NCBI RefSeq assembly: GCF_002078875.1
Contig: NC_034438.1
Location: 15,255,791-15,319,790, forward strand
DNA: 64,000 bases
From: Numida meleagris
Taxonomy: Eukaryota; Chordata; Aves; Galliformes; Numididae
Direction of reading: 5' to 3'
Both the position numbers and the translations under genes were made by a program. This document shows, in pieces, positions 1 through 11,861 of the stretch. The notes below the pieces were generated by a model, which had not been told where the DNA came from, searched no databases, and saw nothing but the letters and a program-made list of their open reading frames with translations. The stretch's first letter is position 1, and every line of letters begins with the position of its first letter.

Positions 1-3000
1 CAGCAAGTGAATTGCTCATTGTAGAAGGTAGTACTTCCTTCTTGCAGCAGGATTAGTATGAGTAAGGAAACCTTGTGAACTGCACAATTAGCATGTTCAT
101 ATCCTTTACTCCATGGAGGATTTTGCAGCTTTGACTGTGGTAATGGAAATACTGGATAGAACATACTGGTGGCCTCAAAATATTCCTCACCCTCCTCAAG
201 TGAGATAAGAGTCACCTGGTATTTGGAGCTTCTATTGCTTTATGGCAGGGTGGGAACGAAAGAGAGAAAACAGAGCAGGAGCAAGCATTATTATTTCTAA
301 GATATTTTGAAGTGGCCTGACTAGATTCTGCACTTCTAGTCTGGACATGAGGTAAATGAAAAGAGGGAAAAAAGAGCAGTGAAAAACTGCAAACATGAAA
401 AAGGTGGAGAGACTGGTTGAAGGAAAATCATCGACACACTAAAGAAAGAAAACCATGCAAAAAAAGGAATGGGAGTGAGAGGAAGCATCTGGACAGGAGG
501 AGGAAGAAAGAAAGAACAGTACTGTGGCAAGGATTAAGGAATGGAGACATTCTTCTCCCTCTGTGGTAGAAGAAGTAGAGTATAGCAGAGTCCAAGAGTA
601 GGAGTCAAATCCAAACTGTGTCCTGGTGACAATGGTAATGCTGGGTCAGCTGCAACTAGCAGACTCCTCCTGCACAATACTGTGGGAGTCCATGTTTCGG
701 ATACTGAGAACAGTGGTAGTAGTGTAGCTTTGGTAGCAGGGTGGTACCAATTCCAGCAATGGTGATGAAGTTTGTGCAATTGTTCTGGTTTTGGTTCACC
801 TTCTGAGGGGATATAGGGTGAGAGGAAAGAGTTGCAGAAGAACTTCCTGGTTCTTCAACCAGCATTTCATTTGAAATGAAAGTGCTTATATTAAATATAG
901 TTATATGTAGAAATGAGGGATTGCCTAATATTGTAATCAATGTATCTCATAAAAAGTCCCAAAGGGCCTTCTGTGTAGTTATATATGTACAGCTTTGTTT
1001 TCTTACATTGTATGAACACTGTCCAGCACACTGATGACCCTTAGTGCAAGATACTTCGGTGGCAGCCATTACCAGCTGTTCGTAACACATATTTCAAATT
1101 AAAAAGACTCAAAGTTTTTGATGAGTAGCACCAAGTACATTGCTTGATTATTTTGGGTAATAGTTAATTCAGATGAAAATCTAACAGAAAATGTAAGAAA
1201 TCCTTAATAATGATGAGATTAAGTCGATCTCACATTGAACTGTTTTAATCACATAATTCATGCAACAGGGTTTAACAAAAGTGCAAGGTACCCAGTTTGT
1301 GGATATGGATGTAATTTATTTAGCAAACTGAATACCATTTATTCTAGATGACAATTCATATTGCCACTGCATTATGTCATTAAAGGGGTTAGATTATTTC
1401 ATAAGAAATATTGGCTGAGGATCGATATTATTAACACAATATAGAATTCAACAGAAGAAACTTTGCATATACTCAGGTGTTCAGTCAAGAGAAGGACCCA
1501 GTGTGACTGACTTTGCCTTCATCAATAACATGGACAACAGAATTTCACACTTTCTTTCCTTCTTCAAGCCAGTAACTGGATATGCAAAGAAATGTGATAA
1601 GACCCTGGAAGTACAGTGTCCCCAGTCAAGAACGGAGAAGAGATATTTTATGTTGAGTTATACATGTGAGTTCCTGAGGTCTTCAGAGCTCTTCTTACTA
1701 AGAGGAATAATTTGGTAATGTTGATATGTCACTACGCAGTCTGTATGTCTCCGTATCCTCCCAGTCTAGCACAAAATGAACACTATGGGTAAGGAAATAA
1801 AATATCCAGGCTTTGCTCTTCCTTGCTGCTGGTGCTACAGGTGGGATAGGATCTACTGATAGGGATCACTTGGTGCTCAAGCAGCTATGGCCAGTGGTTT
1901 GAAATTGGCTGTCCTAGAGCAGTGTCCTTTTGATCTGTATTTGTTACATTCCCACATCGGTTTGAAGTCAGGGGTCCATAGGGTAATTTTGCCCTTGAAC
2001 CAATTTCAGTGACACCAGACCAAGGACAAAATATATTGTTCCTCTGAAATAACCAGTTACAAGGGAGAAGAACTGTTGCTATAAAAAAATTATGTGAAGT
2101 AAAGTTTCTCTTAAATTTTATGCACTGTCTGTGAAATCACACTGTTTTCTTTCAGAGTGCTGCAAGTAATGAAATATCATAATGCTTAGCAGCAGCAATT
2201 AATGTTTCCTAGTGTATTTAGATTCTGCAATTATTTAATTGTGGAATGCTTGTCTTCTAAGGTGCTTTCACGTATAAAATAACAGACTTGATCTTGCAGA
2301 ACCTCTTACAGGTCAATATTCTCTTATTATATTGATTTCTATGGAAGGTTTGTATAAAGACTGCAAGTGATAATAAAATTTCCATTATTATGTACTTTCT
2401 AGGATGAAAAAAAATTCTAGAAACCAAGTTAATTTTGCTTCTCTGAGGATCTGAAGGCACGTCCTGTTATGTGCACTACTAACCACCCAAGGTGATCTGT
2501 TTACTCACATTTCTTTCAACTGCTTATGCATCAGTTTATTAGAGAACTTGCTACTGTATATCTCACAAGAGCATGCCTGTGTTTTTGAATTATATGCTAC
2601 AGAGCCAGGGAGCTGGCCTTCAAAGAGCTGCTCTGCATTCTGAATTGAAGAGAATGGATATCACTCTTCCTAATTTAGACTGCTTTTTGTCTGGATGAGT
2701 AAGGCATCTCTGAGCTACTCTCTGCTTCATACAGTTTGTTTGCAGTGCCTCCTCTAATTCCTTCAAACAGAACGTAGGTTTTGTTGTGCTTTGCAATTTA
2801 GAAAAATAAGTATGTGAACCAATACACAGATAAATACAATATGCCCAAAAGCCATTGGAACCTTCTCTGTGAAGAGCCCCTTTTCATCTTCAAAACCAAT
2901 ATAGGATGCTCTAGCTTCCCAAACACCTTTAAAGCCTAGTCCACTCAGGTCTTTTTATTGACTTCAACTGAAGGATCAATCTCACAGCTCTTTACTAGAA

Positions 3001-3447
3001 GAAGCCTTTCTTTGTTGATAACAGGGAGGTTTCCAGTTGAACATTCACTACTAATATTCACCTGGTGTAAATAAGATGTAGTTTTGCTCTACTGTTCTCT
3101 AGAGGACACACTTTCTCTGTTTCCCTTATTTTCTTTATATTTCCTCAGGCAAGAGATGAAAATTGCACTTAAAATGTTATCATAGTTTCAAAGTTGATCA
3201 TAGCAAACAGACTTTTAAATGATGTTACTTACTGAATTATTTAATCCCAGGTAAGGGAGTTTAAAAGGTAAAAGTAGTTAATGTATGAATCTGTTTTAGG
3301 ATTTGCCAAATAATGCATGTTGATATGTGACTAATTATGCAGTTTTTCAGTTGCCACAAGGCTTGTTTGTTTATTATTTATTTCATTATTTATTTTTGTT
3401 TTAAGTATGTGGCTCATAAATATTAAAGCACATTTCTCCTTAAAGAG
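1..3447. other. non-coding unique sequence, no gene seen
   Basis: AT-rich DNA without a recognisable gene. Open frames are under 100 codons, overlap on both strands and match nothing I know. Positions about 340-545 are strongly purine-biased on the + strand (runs of GAAAG, GGAGGAAG), which opens artificial frames on the minus strand. A T/A-rich low-complexity patch lies at about 3370-3420. No older transposon could be named by eye. Confidence 0.6.
340..545. repeat. imperfect purine-rich low-complexity block
   Basis: The + strand is mostly A and G for about 200 bases, with short GAAA and GGAG runs but no fixed period. It is best described as low-complexity sequence. It explains the pyrimidine-coded minus-strand frames rich in Phe, Ser and Pro that overlap it. 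Confidence 0.5.
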
Positions 3448-3463
3448 AAAAAAAAAAAAAAAA
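3448..3463 (+). repeat. A16 homopolymer
   Basis: Sixteen consecutive A, flanked by GAG and GGGAAAG. No retro-copied gene can be recognised upstream, so this is treated as a simple homopolymer. Confidence 0.9.
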
Positions 3464-3479
3464 GGGAAAGAGCAATCTG

Positions 3480-4180
3480 GGTGCTAGGACAACTAGAAAG
3501 AAGCAATAAATTATTGCTGTAATGACATGCTAATTAAAATTTTGCTTGTAACTCATGTAAGTGTTTGAAGCCCAGCAAATTTCTCTTTTCATTTGTGGAG
3601 TGTGAAGGTAAATTGCCCAGTGACAGTGGGACATCGCTAACAAGTACAAATTGAATAACATGCTATCTTGCTCTATTAGCCCTGACTAGCATGTCTGAAT
3701 TAGATATTCAGCACACTCCCCATTGTAGGTCTGATTGATAAATGCTAAGGAGAATTTGTCAAAACAACAGGGGCTACACCCAGTGGGACATCAATATGCT
3801 CCATTTAGTCACCCACCCGGCACTTCCTACATAGGATTGTCACATAAAATTAAGACTAGCCGCTAACCAGCCATCAAGCTTGCAGCAGACATCAGGCAGC
3901 CTGTGTTCTGTATGCATATTAGTCACATGCTTAACAATTTGGGCTGTCATGACTGAAGCATGCGGTGACCTCTGGAGCAGAGGTTGAATTTTGCAACTAC
4001 ATTGAGACATCATGCTCAGCTGTTCAAGATTTTAGGCCATTTCCTGCCTGATCTGTGCACAGATGCACTGCCCTAAGCTATAATCTGTGGCCTAGTCCAA
4101 ATGACAAATGGCACAGCGTAGATTATTGCATTATATATTAAGTACTACAAGTCTGTAAATTATAAGTAAACTACTGTTCA
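3480..4180. other. candidate conserved regulatory block (unverified)
   Basis: This block has no repeats and is dense in motifs typical of developmental enhancers. It holds TAATTA at 3531-3536, a 7-bp-arm inverted repeat around one A at 3503-3517 (GCAATAA/TTATTGC), a POU/octamer-like ATGCATAT near 3913, ACAAT (SOX-like) and TGTCA (MEIS-like) in the next 50 bases, and a 7-bp inverted repeat with 3-bp spacer at 3968-3984 (ACCTCTG/CAGAGGT). Base composition is more balanced than the flanks. No conservation data were available, so the regulatory role is inference from texture alone. Confidence 0.25.
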
Positions 4181-4845
4181 GCCTGAATGTCTCCTCTGGC
4201 TTTTAGAACACTTTCTTTCACAAAGCTTCTCATGTGCAGGATAAATAAATATTTGGAAAATGGAGACATCAAAGTTTAAGGACTGAAAATGTACTGTTTT
4301 CCCTGCAGTTAACTGCTTGAATATGAAACAGTTTTGTTCCAGCTGTAATTCAATAAGTCATTGCTGGACTTGCTTCTCTTCTACCCTTCCTCTTTTCACT
4401 GAGAATTATTAGCAAATTAAGGTTTTCTATGGGACTAGATGTTGAAGTATTTATAACATATAAATAGTTGAGGCCAATATTGTTAGCCACATAGTTACAT
4501 AGTTCATTCAGCATGGATTAGACATGCAATATGCAACACTAATAAAAATGAATAAGAAATCCAAACATCATCAGTTCTGAGGGATATAATTTGTTGTCCT
4601 ACTATGCTTAGTCTCTGTTTATGCTCTGAAGTTCTTGTTTATATGTGAAGCAGCTGTAAAGAGTCCTGAAAAAACAAGCTGGAGAGAAATCCATTCACTC
4701 CCTTTCTTATTACCGAGCTGTAATATATTGGTGGGATAAACAGGATTTTTGGCAGAATATGATCGTGTATTTCCTATGTGCAGTTGAGACTTCAACATGT
4801 CAGTTAACTAATATCAACAATTAAATTATTTATTCAAAATGGGAA

Positions 4846-5166
4846 AGGAGAGGAGAGGAGAGGAGAGGAGAGGAGANNNNNNNNNNNNNNNNNNNNNNNN
4901 NNNNNNNNNNNNNNNNNNNNNNNNNNNNNNNNNNNNNNNNNNNNNNNNNNNNNNNNNNNNNNNNNNNNNNNNNNNNNNNNNNNNNNNNNNNNNNNNNNNN
5001 NNNNNNNNNNNNNNNNNNNNNNNNNNNNNNNNNNNNNNNNNNNNNNNNNNNNNNNNNNNNNNNNNNNNNNNNNNNNNNNNNNNNNNNNNNNNNNNNNNNN
5101 NNNNNNNNNNNNNNNNGGAGAGGAGAGGAGAGGAGAGGAGAGGAGAGGAGAGGAGAGGAGAGGAGG
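4846..5166. repeat. (GGAGA)n pentanucleotide microsatellite
   Basis: Perfect AGGAG/GGAGA units occur on both sides of an assembly gap, about 31 bases on the left and 50 on the right. The + strand is pure purine, so the array is a homopurine tract. The true length is unknown because the middle is N. Frames translated through it (RRGEE on +, SSPLL on -) are not proteins. Confidence 0.95.
4877..5116. other. assembly gap (240 N)
   Basis: 240 consecutive N inside the (GGAGA)n array. The sequence on both sides is the same repeat, so the gap was most likely caused by the repeat. The N count may be an estimate and not a measured length. Confidence 0.98.
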
Positions 5167-8100
5167 AGATGCTGATGCTCAAATATCTTGAAGGAAAAGT
5201 CTGTACTGTTCATAGCCAGTTAATATATCCATAAAACTGCGACATCCTTTAACTCAGAGAGGTGGTGAGAGTATGAGTTTTCTCTTGTGTTTACTGGCAG
5301 GCATTAATAGAAGTAGTCACTTTTCTTAGCACAGAAGAAGGATTAGTAACTGTCACAACGTGCTGTACCAGTCTGTAACCTAGAGGTATGCACAAAGGGG
5401 AGGACCAGAGTTGGATTTTCAGTTGTTCTGGTGATTGGATCAAACATCCACACCACATGTTGATGGTCCAACATGACCATGAGTACAGAGGTGACGCTGG
5501 CAATTTTTCATTACTGTATGTATCCAGTTCTTATACTCACTCTCCTGTTGTGATTAGTAGTGTCACTAGTAAGAAAATGCTCATAGTCTGTTTAGTGGAG
5601 GGGATGGCAGATAACCTCTCAAGCTCCCAATTAGCTAATGAACTGGAAAACCCTACATACTCTGTGAAAATTATATTTGTAAAACTTTTGTGATCTAGTT
5701 ATTCAAATATATATAAGCATAATCCATGTTGCAGTCACATACAAACTGATTATAGTTAAGATTCATTTACAGATCAGTGTCAGACTTGTGCTCAGACTGA
5801 CAAAAATGAACTTGTCCTGTCTGCCATGAGGATTTCACAGGATAAATATTAGGATCCAAAAGAGTGAGAGAGGGTTTTGTGAGCTTTTTGTGGAGTATTT
5901 TTTTGTTTTGTTTGTTGTTGTTTTCCCCCTAAAATATGCAAGAACCTTCTTATATTTCTTGGTGCGAAAGAAAAGAGAATGTATGGAAACCAAATGACCT
6001 CAGCTGGGTGTTAAGAATGAGTGACAGAGCATCTGAAGCAAAGAAAGGGACTATAAGCGTGTGTAGTCATCAGGAAAAAGAGATGATCAGGAATTTATTC
6101 TGGGAAATTAGAATCAGCATTGTGAGTATAAGCTGAGGTTGTAGTGTGCAGGAAGGCTTGATCAGTCTTTCCTATCAGGATCCAGGTCAGCAAACTGTAC
6201 ATTATTTCACCTCATACGAACAGTGTAGTTAGAAACAGTGAATAAGGTCTGAGTTTCTACTATTAAAAAATGTATCTAAGGTAGACAATAATTCAAAGAA
6301 AATGTTATTCCCAGTTACTCTGGTCCTGGCTGTTGACTATTAGGGGGAAATACTACCAAGAGGAGAGCTTCTATTGAAATCTAACTAAAAATAACCTTGT
6401 CTTCCAATATATGGCATGAGTTTGCACACAGTATCACATGTATGCATTCAAGGGTGATATACATATAAATATGATCTACAATGAAAAACATGCATTATAT
6501 TTTTTCTGGAGAAATTTGCATGGACATTAAATTAAGAGGTCATTGTCATAAAAAGCTTGAGTACAAGAGAATGAGAATTTTTATAGAGTTAGACAAAATA
6601 TGTTATAGCAACTAACTAATGCAGCTACTCAGGAAAACAAGAAATAAAATAATTGTTTGCTTTTTTTTTGTCTTTGTGTGTATGTTTGTTTATTTGTTTT
6701 GTTTTATAGAGGTGACATCCTTGCAATAGGCTAACTGGTAGGTTTACTTTTCAACATGTTTATCATTCTTATGATTGAAGAAAGTTAGGAATTGAAAATT
6801 TTTTAAAATTAATTCAGATTTTTTATTTACTACATGTTAGTAATGATTTCTCTTTTAAAATGAACTTTTGTATGAAACATATCACAGAAAAAAAGTCTTT
6901 TTGAGTTACCCACATACGCATTCAGTCATAACCTGAAAAGCATAGCAAAAAATTGTTTCTTTTCCAAGCTCTGCTCGCAAAAAGTTGCTCAAGTAGTTTC
7001 AACCCATATGAAGGCTAAAGTTACTCCTTAATAGCTACAGCTCCACTGAAAGCAGCAGCCTGCTTCCATTGCCTGGGGCAACACACAGATGATGGATAGT
7101 GCAACAGATGAATCTTCTCCTCATCTCCATTCTAATCTCACTCTACTAATTGTCATCAATATCATCAGCGTCAGTAGCCTAAGCTACCACTCTGAGCCTG
7201 CAAGCTCTCCATCAGTGCTAGCCCTCCTGCTCCTCCTGGGGTTTACCCCTCTGCCTGTGCCATCTGCAGTAGTACTTAGTGCCCATCCTCTGTGCCTGTG
7301 TGCAGGCAACAAATGATGGAAATGGAGCCTGGGTTCTAATGGGTGGCCCACGTTACAGTGGAATAGGAAAGGTTGCTGCAGCTGATGTGGCATTAAATGG
7401 ATGCTGTAGGTGATGAATATCCTAATATCATTTCATGTTTGTAATTTACTGCATATTCTAAGTGATCATTAAGATTGCAGAAATCAAGCATTCAAAGCTT
7501 AGGAAGTGCAAAGACTGAGGCAGTTCTACAGTCTGAACACTAGCCCTTGTGTGATACCACTGTTTATTACAGTATGACAGAATGACAGAATCACATTTTC
7601 ACAAAATGTGCACTTTTTGAAGCTCCAGGATAGACAGGAAGCCTTGTCTGCAGTGTCAGAATTATTCTTTAGCACACAGGTCCATGTATCATTTACTGTT
7701 CACTGTGCAACTACTTCAGAAAAGAGGATCATTAATTCCTTCTTAGATTTCTCTTTGATGATCAGACTGTAGCATGGACTGTCCACAGACATTAATGAAT
7801 AATCATTGGATATCACATTGCAGTGAAATGATGACGTACCTATTTCCAAAGAAGAGGGACAGTGAAGTACAAAAATACTAGTCAGATATCATAATTTTAC
7901 TATATCTAGTTTGAAAAATTAGTGTCTTTATTTTCAAAGTACATTTTTGTCTTATAGGTGTCTGCAGAGGGACAGCCACAGAATTATAATAACTGAGTTT
8001 GTAGAGAATACTGTCAATACAGTCCAACACCATATCAGAAGCAGACAGCAAGGTAGTTGTGTATGCCATACAAAAATCTTCAAAATCATTATTGTTCATG

Positions 8101-8929
8101 TAGGTGTCTTGAAAGTGGATACTGATTTCCAAGGCTTTATGCTATGGAAAAGGACAAAGATTCAGGCTGGTGTGAACACAAGAAGTTACCTGGGAAGTCT
8201 ACAAGACAGTGTTAAAATAAAGAAGATAGTTTCTCTGTTGCAAATAGTGGTAAATTCATAGACCTGCTCATGACTGATTCAGGACACAATTAGATGAGGT
8301 TGCACATGCTGACACAATTGTGTATGTTCCTATTACATCTCTTTAAGTTTTAGTGTACAGCTTAAACTTGCAGTTTCTTCTTTATCACAGTCTGTGTATT
8401 CACAGCATCTTCCCCCTCCTGGCTGCCAGGAGCCAGCCCTGCCATTAGCAGAAACAGCATTTGCTTTGCTGTCTTCCATACACTCATGCATTTTTACTCT
8501 TCCTGCTATAGTTTGAATGTCAGTGAAGAGCAGAAAGCACGTTGGCATAAATTCACCATGAACTCAGCATCACATCAATCCTAATATTTATTCCAGGCAG
8601 TCTGAGCTAATATCTCTAGATATCACCTTCCCAGGTAGGCAGCTGCAACTTGGACCTTAAAATAACACAAAACATGGTGCAAATTCGTTGAGTTTTGAAC
8701 CAAAGCAGAGGTGAAAAACAAAATGTTCGTACACATGCACAACATGAGTCAGAACAATTATTTCAATAAGGAATATGCCATTGTTTTAAGACAAGAAGAT
8801 AACACTAAACTGCAGCTTAGGAGTTGAAGAATTTGAGTGCAAAATCTGCCCTATGACAGCAAGATGCTGCCTACAGCTGAAGGAGGGAGCCAGGAAAGAT
8901 ACGTCTAGCTTTCAGGTGTGATTGAGGAA
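5167..8929. other. non-coding unique sequence, no gene seen
   Basis: No gene recognised. A 101-codon + frame at 5388-5693 overlaps a minus-strand frame and has no family resemblance. A T/G-rich patch (TTTG units) lies at about 6660-6710. A short perfect inverted repeat, CACATTTT/AAAATGTG with a 3-base loop, lies near 7590-7610. Nothing else stands out. Confidence 0.55.
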
Positions 8930-9140
8930 TAAAGATGTGAAGGAAGGAGAGCGGAGGGAAAGAGACTGGCAGCTAGCGGTGCAACAAACCTCTTCAGACT
9001 GTGGGGAGGAGAGTCTGGCTAGAGTGAGAGAGGTGAGGGCTGAAAGTCCTCTGCTGGGATGCAGTGGCCTGAGAACAAAGAGGCAGTGAGAAAGGGGGGT
9101 GAGAGGATGGATGGGGAAGTGAGAAGGGGAAAACTAGCAG
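8930..9140. repeat. purine-rich, G-rich low-complexity block
   Basis: The + strand is dominated by GGAG, GAGAG and AAGGGG runs, including a G6 run near 9095. It is imperfect and without a clear unit, unlike the pure array at 4.85 kb. Strand composition is visibly skewed relative to the AT-rich surroundings. Confidence 0.5.
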
Positions 9141-9415
9141 GCACATCATGGGGCTGAAAAGAACCCTAGCAGAGAAGCTGGTTTCTGAACTTCAGTGTTA
9201 GGGGAGGTTAAAATGCCACAGGATGCTAATATGGACCTTAGGGACTGAAAAAAAGAGTAAATGTCCTGTGGATTAGTTTAATGGCAATAAGCATTTCATC
9301 TATCTGTAGAAACATGGGCTGGCTTTTTCCATACAAGGGTTAAAATTTACATCACTACTGGAGATGTGTTTAAGAGTGCGTGCGGGTTAAATACACTGAA
9401 TCCTCATCCCATACA
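9141..9415. other. non-coding spacer
   Basis: Unique sequence between the purine block and the motif-rich block that follows. I see no frame, repeat or motif worth naming. Confidence 0.5.
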
Positions 9416-9705
9416 CAGTAAGGCAGCTACAAGTCAAACATAATGACAGTGCTGATTAATTAGGTACTCCTACCCCCAGCACTTGAGAGTGATTTATTGA
9501 GACACATCTCTAACCTGATCCATTGTGTTGACTGGATTAATGGAGTGAGCTAGAGAAATTCACTGGCAATGTTAGATAGAGAGCAGGAAAGCATTAACCC
9601 TTGGAGCTTTCTTATCTAGCCTATTGACAGAATATTAATTATGACAAAACATACATGTCTCACCTAATTATCTTTTGATAGCTAAGCATATATTTTTATT
9701 CATGT
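9416..9705. other. candidate conserved regulatory block (unverified)
   Basis: A motif-rich repeat-free stretch. TGACAG (MEIS/PBX type) at 9444-9449 is followed by TAATTA at 9457-9462. GGATTA (OTX/PITX type) lies at 9534-9539. ATTAATTA lies at 9634-9641 and CTAATTA at 9664-9670, with TTATCT (GATA) sites nearby. The density and spacing resemble vertebrate developmental enhancers, but AT-rich DNA gives such cores by chance, so confidence is low without alignment. Confidence 0.25.
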
Positions 9706-11351
9706 ATGATGAAGATACTGGAGTGAAAATCATTTGCACATAAACATTTTAGAAAAATATGGAGATAACAGTGAATTTGCAGGGTCCACTGTAAACAGGA
9801 GACTATAAATGTCTTCCTTTAATTCTTGACCATTTACTTTAGATTATTAGAACAACTGATGTAGCAAGCAGAAGATATTTTGGAATATAAATTGGAGCAT
9901 CATTAGATTGCATATATACAAACACTCATGATGCACTATGAATGCTGTGTTTTTCCTGTTAAGCCTGACTCTAGCAGGCTTATCTTCTCAAATTTGGGCC
10001 CATTTCTGAAGTCATGTAATGGCATTTACTAACCCAGACTTATACTCCAGGTTACTGGCGTACTGAGAACTTGAGAGATCATCTCTGCGTGACTGCAAGG
10101 CGCAGTGCACGAGCTGATTTTAATACCTACCCTATCCAGCTCTCTGAGCTGGAGCAGGTGCGCCCCACAAAGTAGGAAGAGCTAGCAGAGTCTCCTGGCA
10201 GACTTCAGTGGCTTCAAGGATTTGTTCTTTTCTTCCTGGTGAAGTAGGATCACTGCACCTCACAGAAAGAGTGTCTGCTTCCAGCAGAGAATAGGGCTGT
10301 GAGTGCAGTTTTTTTGTCTAGGAATGCATATTGTTGTTCACGACTGCAGAATGATACTCTTCAGCCACCACCACACATAAATGTGAATCTATATGTATTC
10401 AGTGGCCTTTTCACAAAATTGAAGGAGACTTCTGAACAGGAAAAAGGATGATAAACACTCCCTAAACATTGAAAGATTTTGGTTCAAAATTTTCAAAATG
10501 AAACATTATTAGTTTTAGTTTTGGTCTAAAAAACAGAAGAGAAGAAAATAAAGTAAGTAAAAAATGTAATCTTTTACCAAACTAATATTAAACCCACAAG
10601 CATTTTAAAGCTCCAGATTTTTAGGGATTTAACTAATGAAAAGAAGAAACATCCTAAAAACATTCCCTTTAGTCCTATCTTGAAAAGAAAATATTTTCAG
10701 TTAATCCAAGAAGCTTCTATTTTCATTGCACTGATCACATTATCTGTACATTCTGGCTGAACTGTGTCAAGACTTCGAAGTAGTTATGCTTTAATACTGC
10801 ATTTGCAGTCCTGGTTCTCCATATCTGGTTTGTTCTGATGGGTCCATTGCCAGATTAAAGGAAAAGGAATGCTTTGCAGAGCCATTCTTATCCTCACAAC
10901 ACAACCAGCAGAGTACTTCTAGTTACATTTGTTCCAGATATATCATAAAAATGTAGATCAGCACCATAACAACAGTCATTTCTGCCCATAACTGAGCTGC
11001 TATTTCAAAGAGGAAAGTGGGTATGAAGCATCTCTCCTCCTGTTCCCTGTTTCACTTCACTTTCCTTCTCCATCATTCCAAGGGTCTTTTTCTCAGAAAG
11101 AAAAAATAGTCCATCTTAAAGCCATGTTGCTGTTTTGTTGGTTTTTTTCTGTAGTAATATTTGTGCCTCTGGTAGACTGATTGTTTGAATAAAATTTTGT
11201 CATCAAATCTCCATACAACAGGCATTTTTGTGAAAAAAATGTAGACATTTTCCAGATCATCAGCACAGATGACCAAGATCTGAATAACATCACATTATTT
11301 CCTTTCTGACCACAGGCCTTTTTCTGTATAGTTGAGGCTTACCTTCCCAGG
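9706..11351. other. non-coding unique sequence with a small CpG patch
   Basis: No gene recognised. About 10040-10170 carries five CpGs and is less AT-rich than its surroundings. It has no long open frame. The rest is ordinary AT-rich DNA up to the LTR boundary. Confidence 0.5.
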
Positions 11352-11861
11352 TGTCATGGTTTTATGATTTTTGGTTATTGGTATTCCATGTCATGACATC
11401 ATGTAGTGTATGTACCTGGTTCTCAGAAGAGAAGGACTACTACGTTCCCCAGGGGACTTTGCTCCTCTGTTACCATTTTCCAGTCAGAGGGAAAGATAAA
11501 AACTCGCAGATCACAAGACCTCTCTGTCTTTCCACCCGTCTCTTGTCCTGGCAGCATCTCGCTCCCCAGCCATCTTATCATCGGTATTAGAGTAAGGCGA
11601 GCTTTAATTTTGGACACTCTCTCTCGTTGTATTGGATTTATCAGCTTAAATTATAATTATATTGTATTATAGTGTGTTATTTTGCATTCCGATATCTTAT
11701 TTAGTTAATTAGTTTGTTTCTCCTCAGATTGTTGCCACTGTTTTGTTTTTAGGCCCATCTCTCTGCCCTTTTTTCCCTTTTCCCTTTCCCAGGGCGTGGG
11801 TCTGTGGGCCCCCCGCCCCATTCGTCACACAACCGGGCCGAACGCCCGTAAACTGTTGACA
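11352..11861 (+). mobile_element. solo LTR of an endogenous retrovirus-like element
   Basis: A 510-bp unit that begins TGTCATGG and ends GTTGACA, giving the TG...CA boundary with a 5-bp TGTCA/TGACA terminal inverted repeat expected of retroviral-type LTRs. A TATA-like GATAAAAAC lies at about 11495, followed by a C/T-rich stretch that would suit the start of R. The 3' part is GC-rich and CpG-containing (CCGGGCCGAACGCCCG), in sharp contrast with the AT-rich flanks. A related 3' edge recurs in the opposite orientation at the window end, which supports calling a repeat family. No gag, pol or env sequence adjoins it, so it is a solo LTR. Direct target duplications are not obvious (CCAGG before, CTGGG after). 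The family name is not certain. Confidence 0.8.

Noticed and set aside
4826..5234. Long frames (118-131 codons) on both strands through the (GGAGA)n region
   Set aside because: They are translations of a pentanucleotide repeat and N characters, not genes.
5388..5693. 101-codon + strand frame
   Set aside because: Overlaps an antisense frame, has no recognisable domain, and is within chance length.
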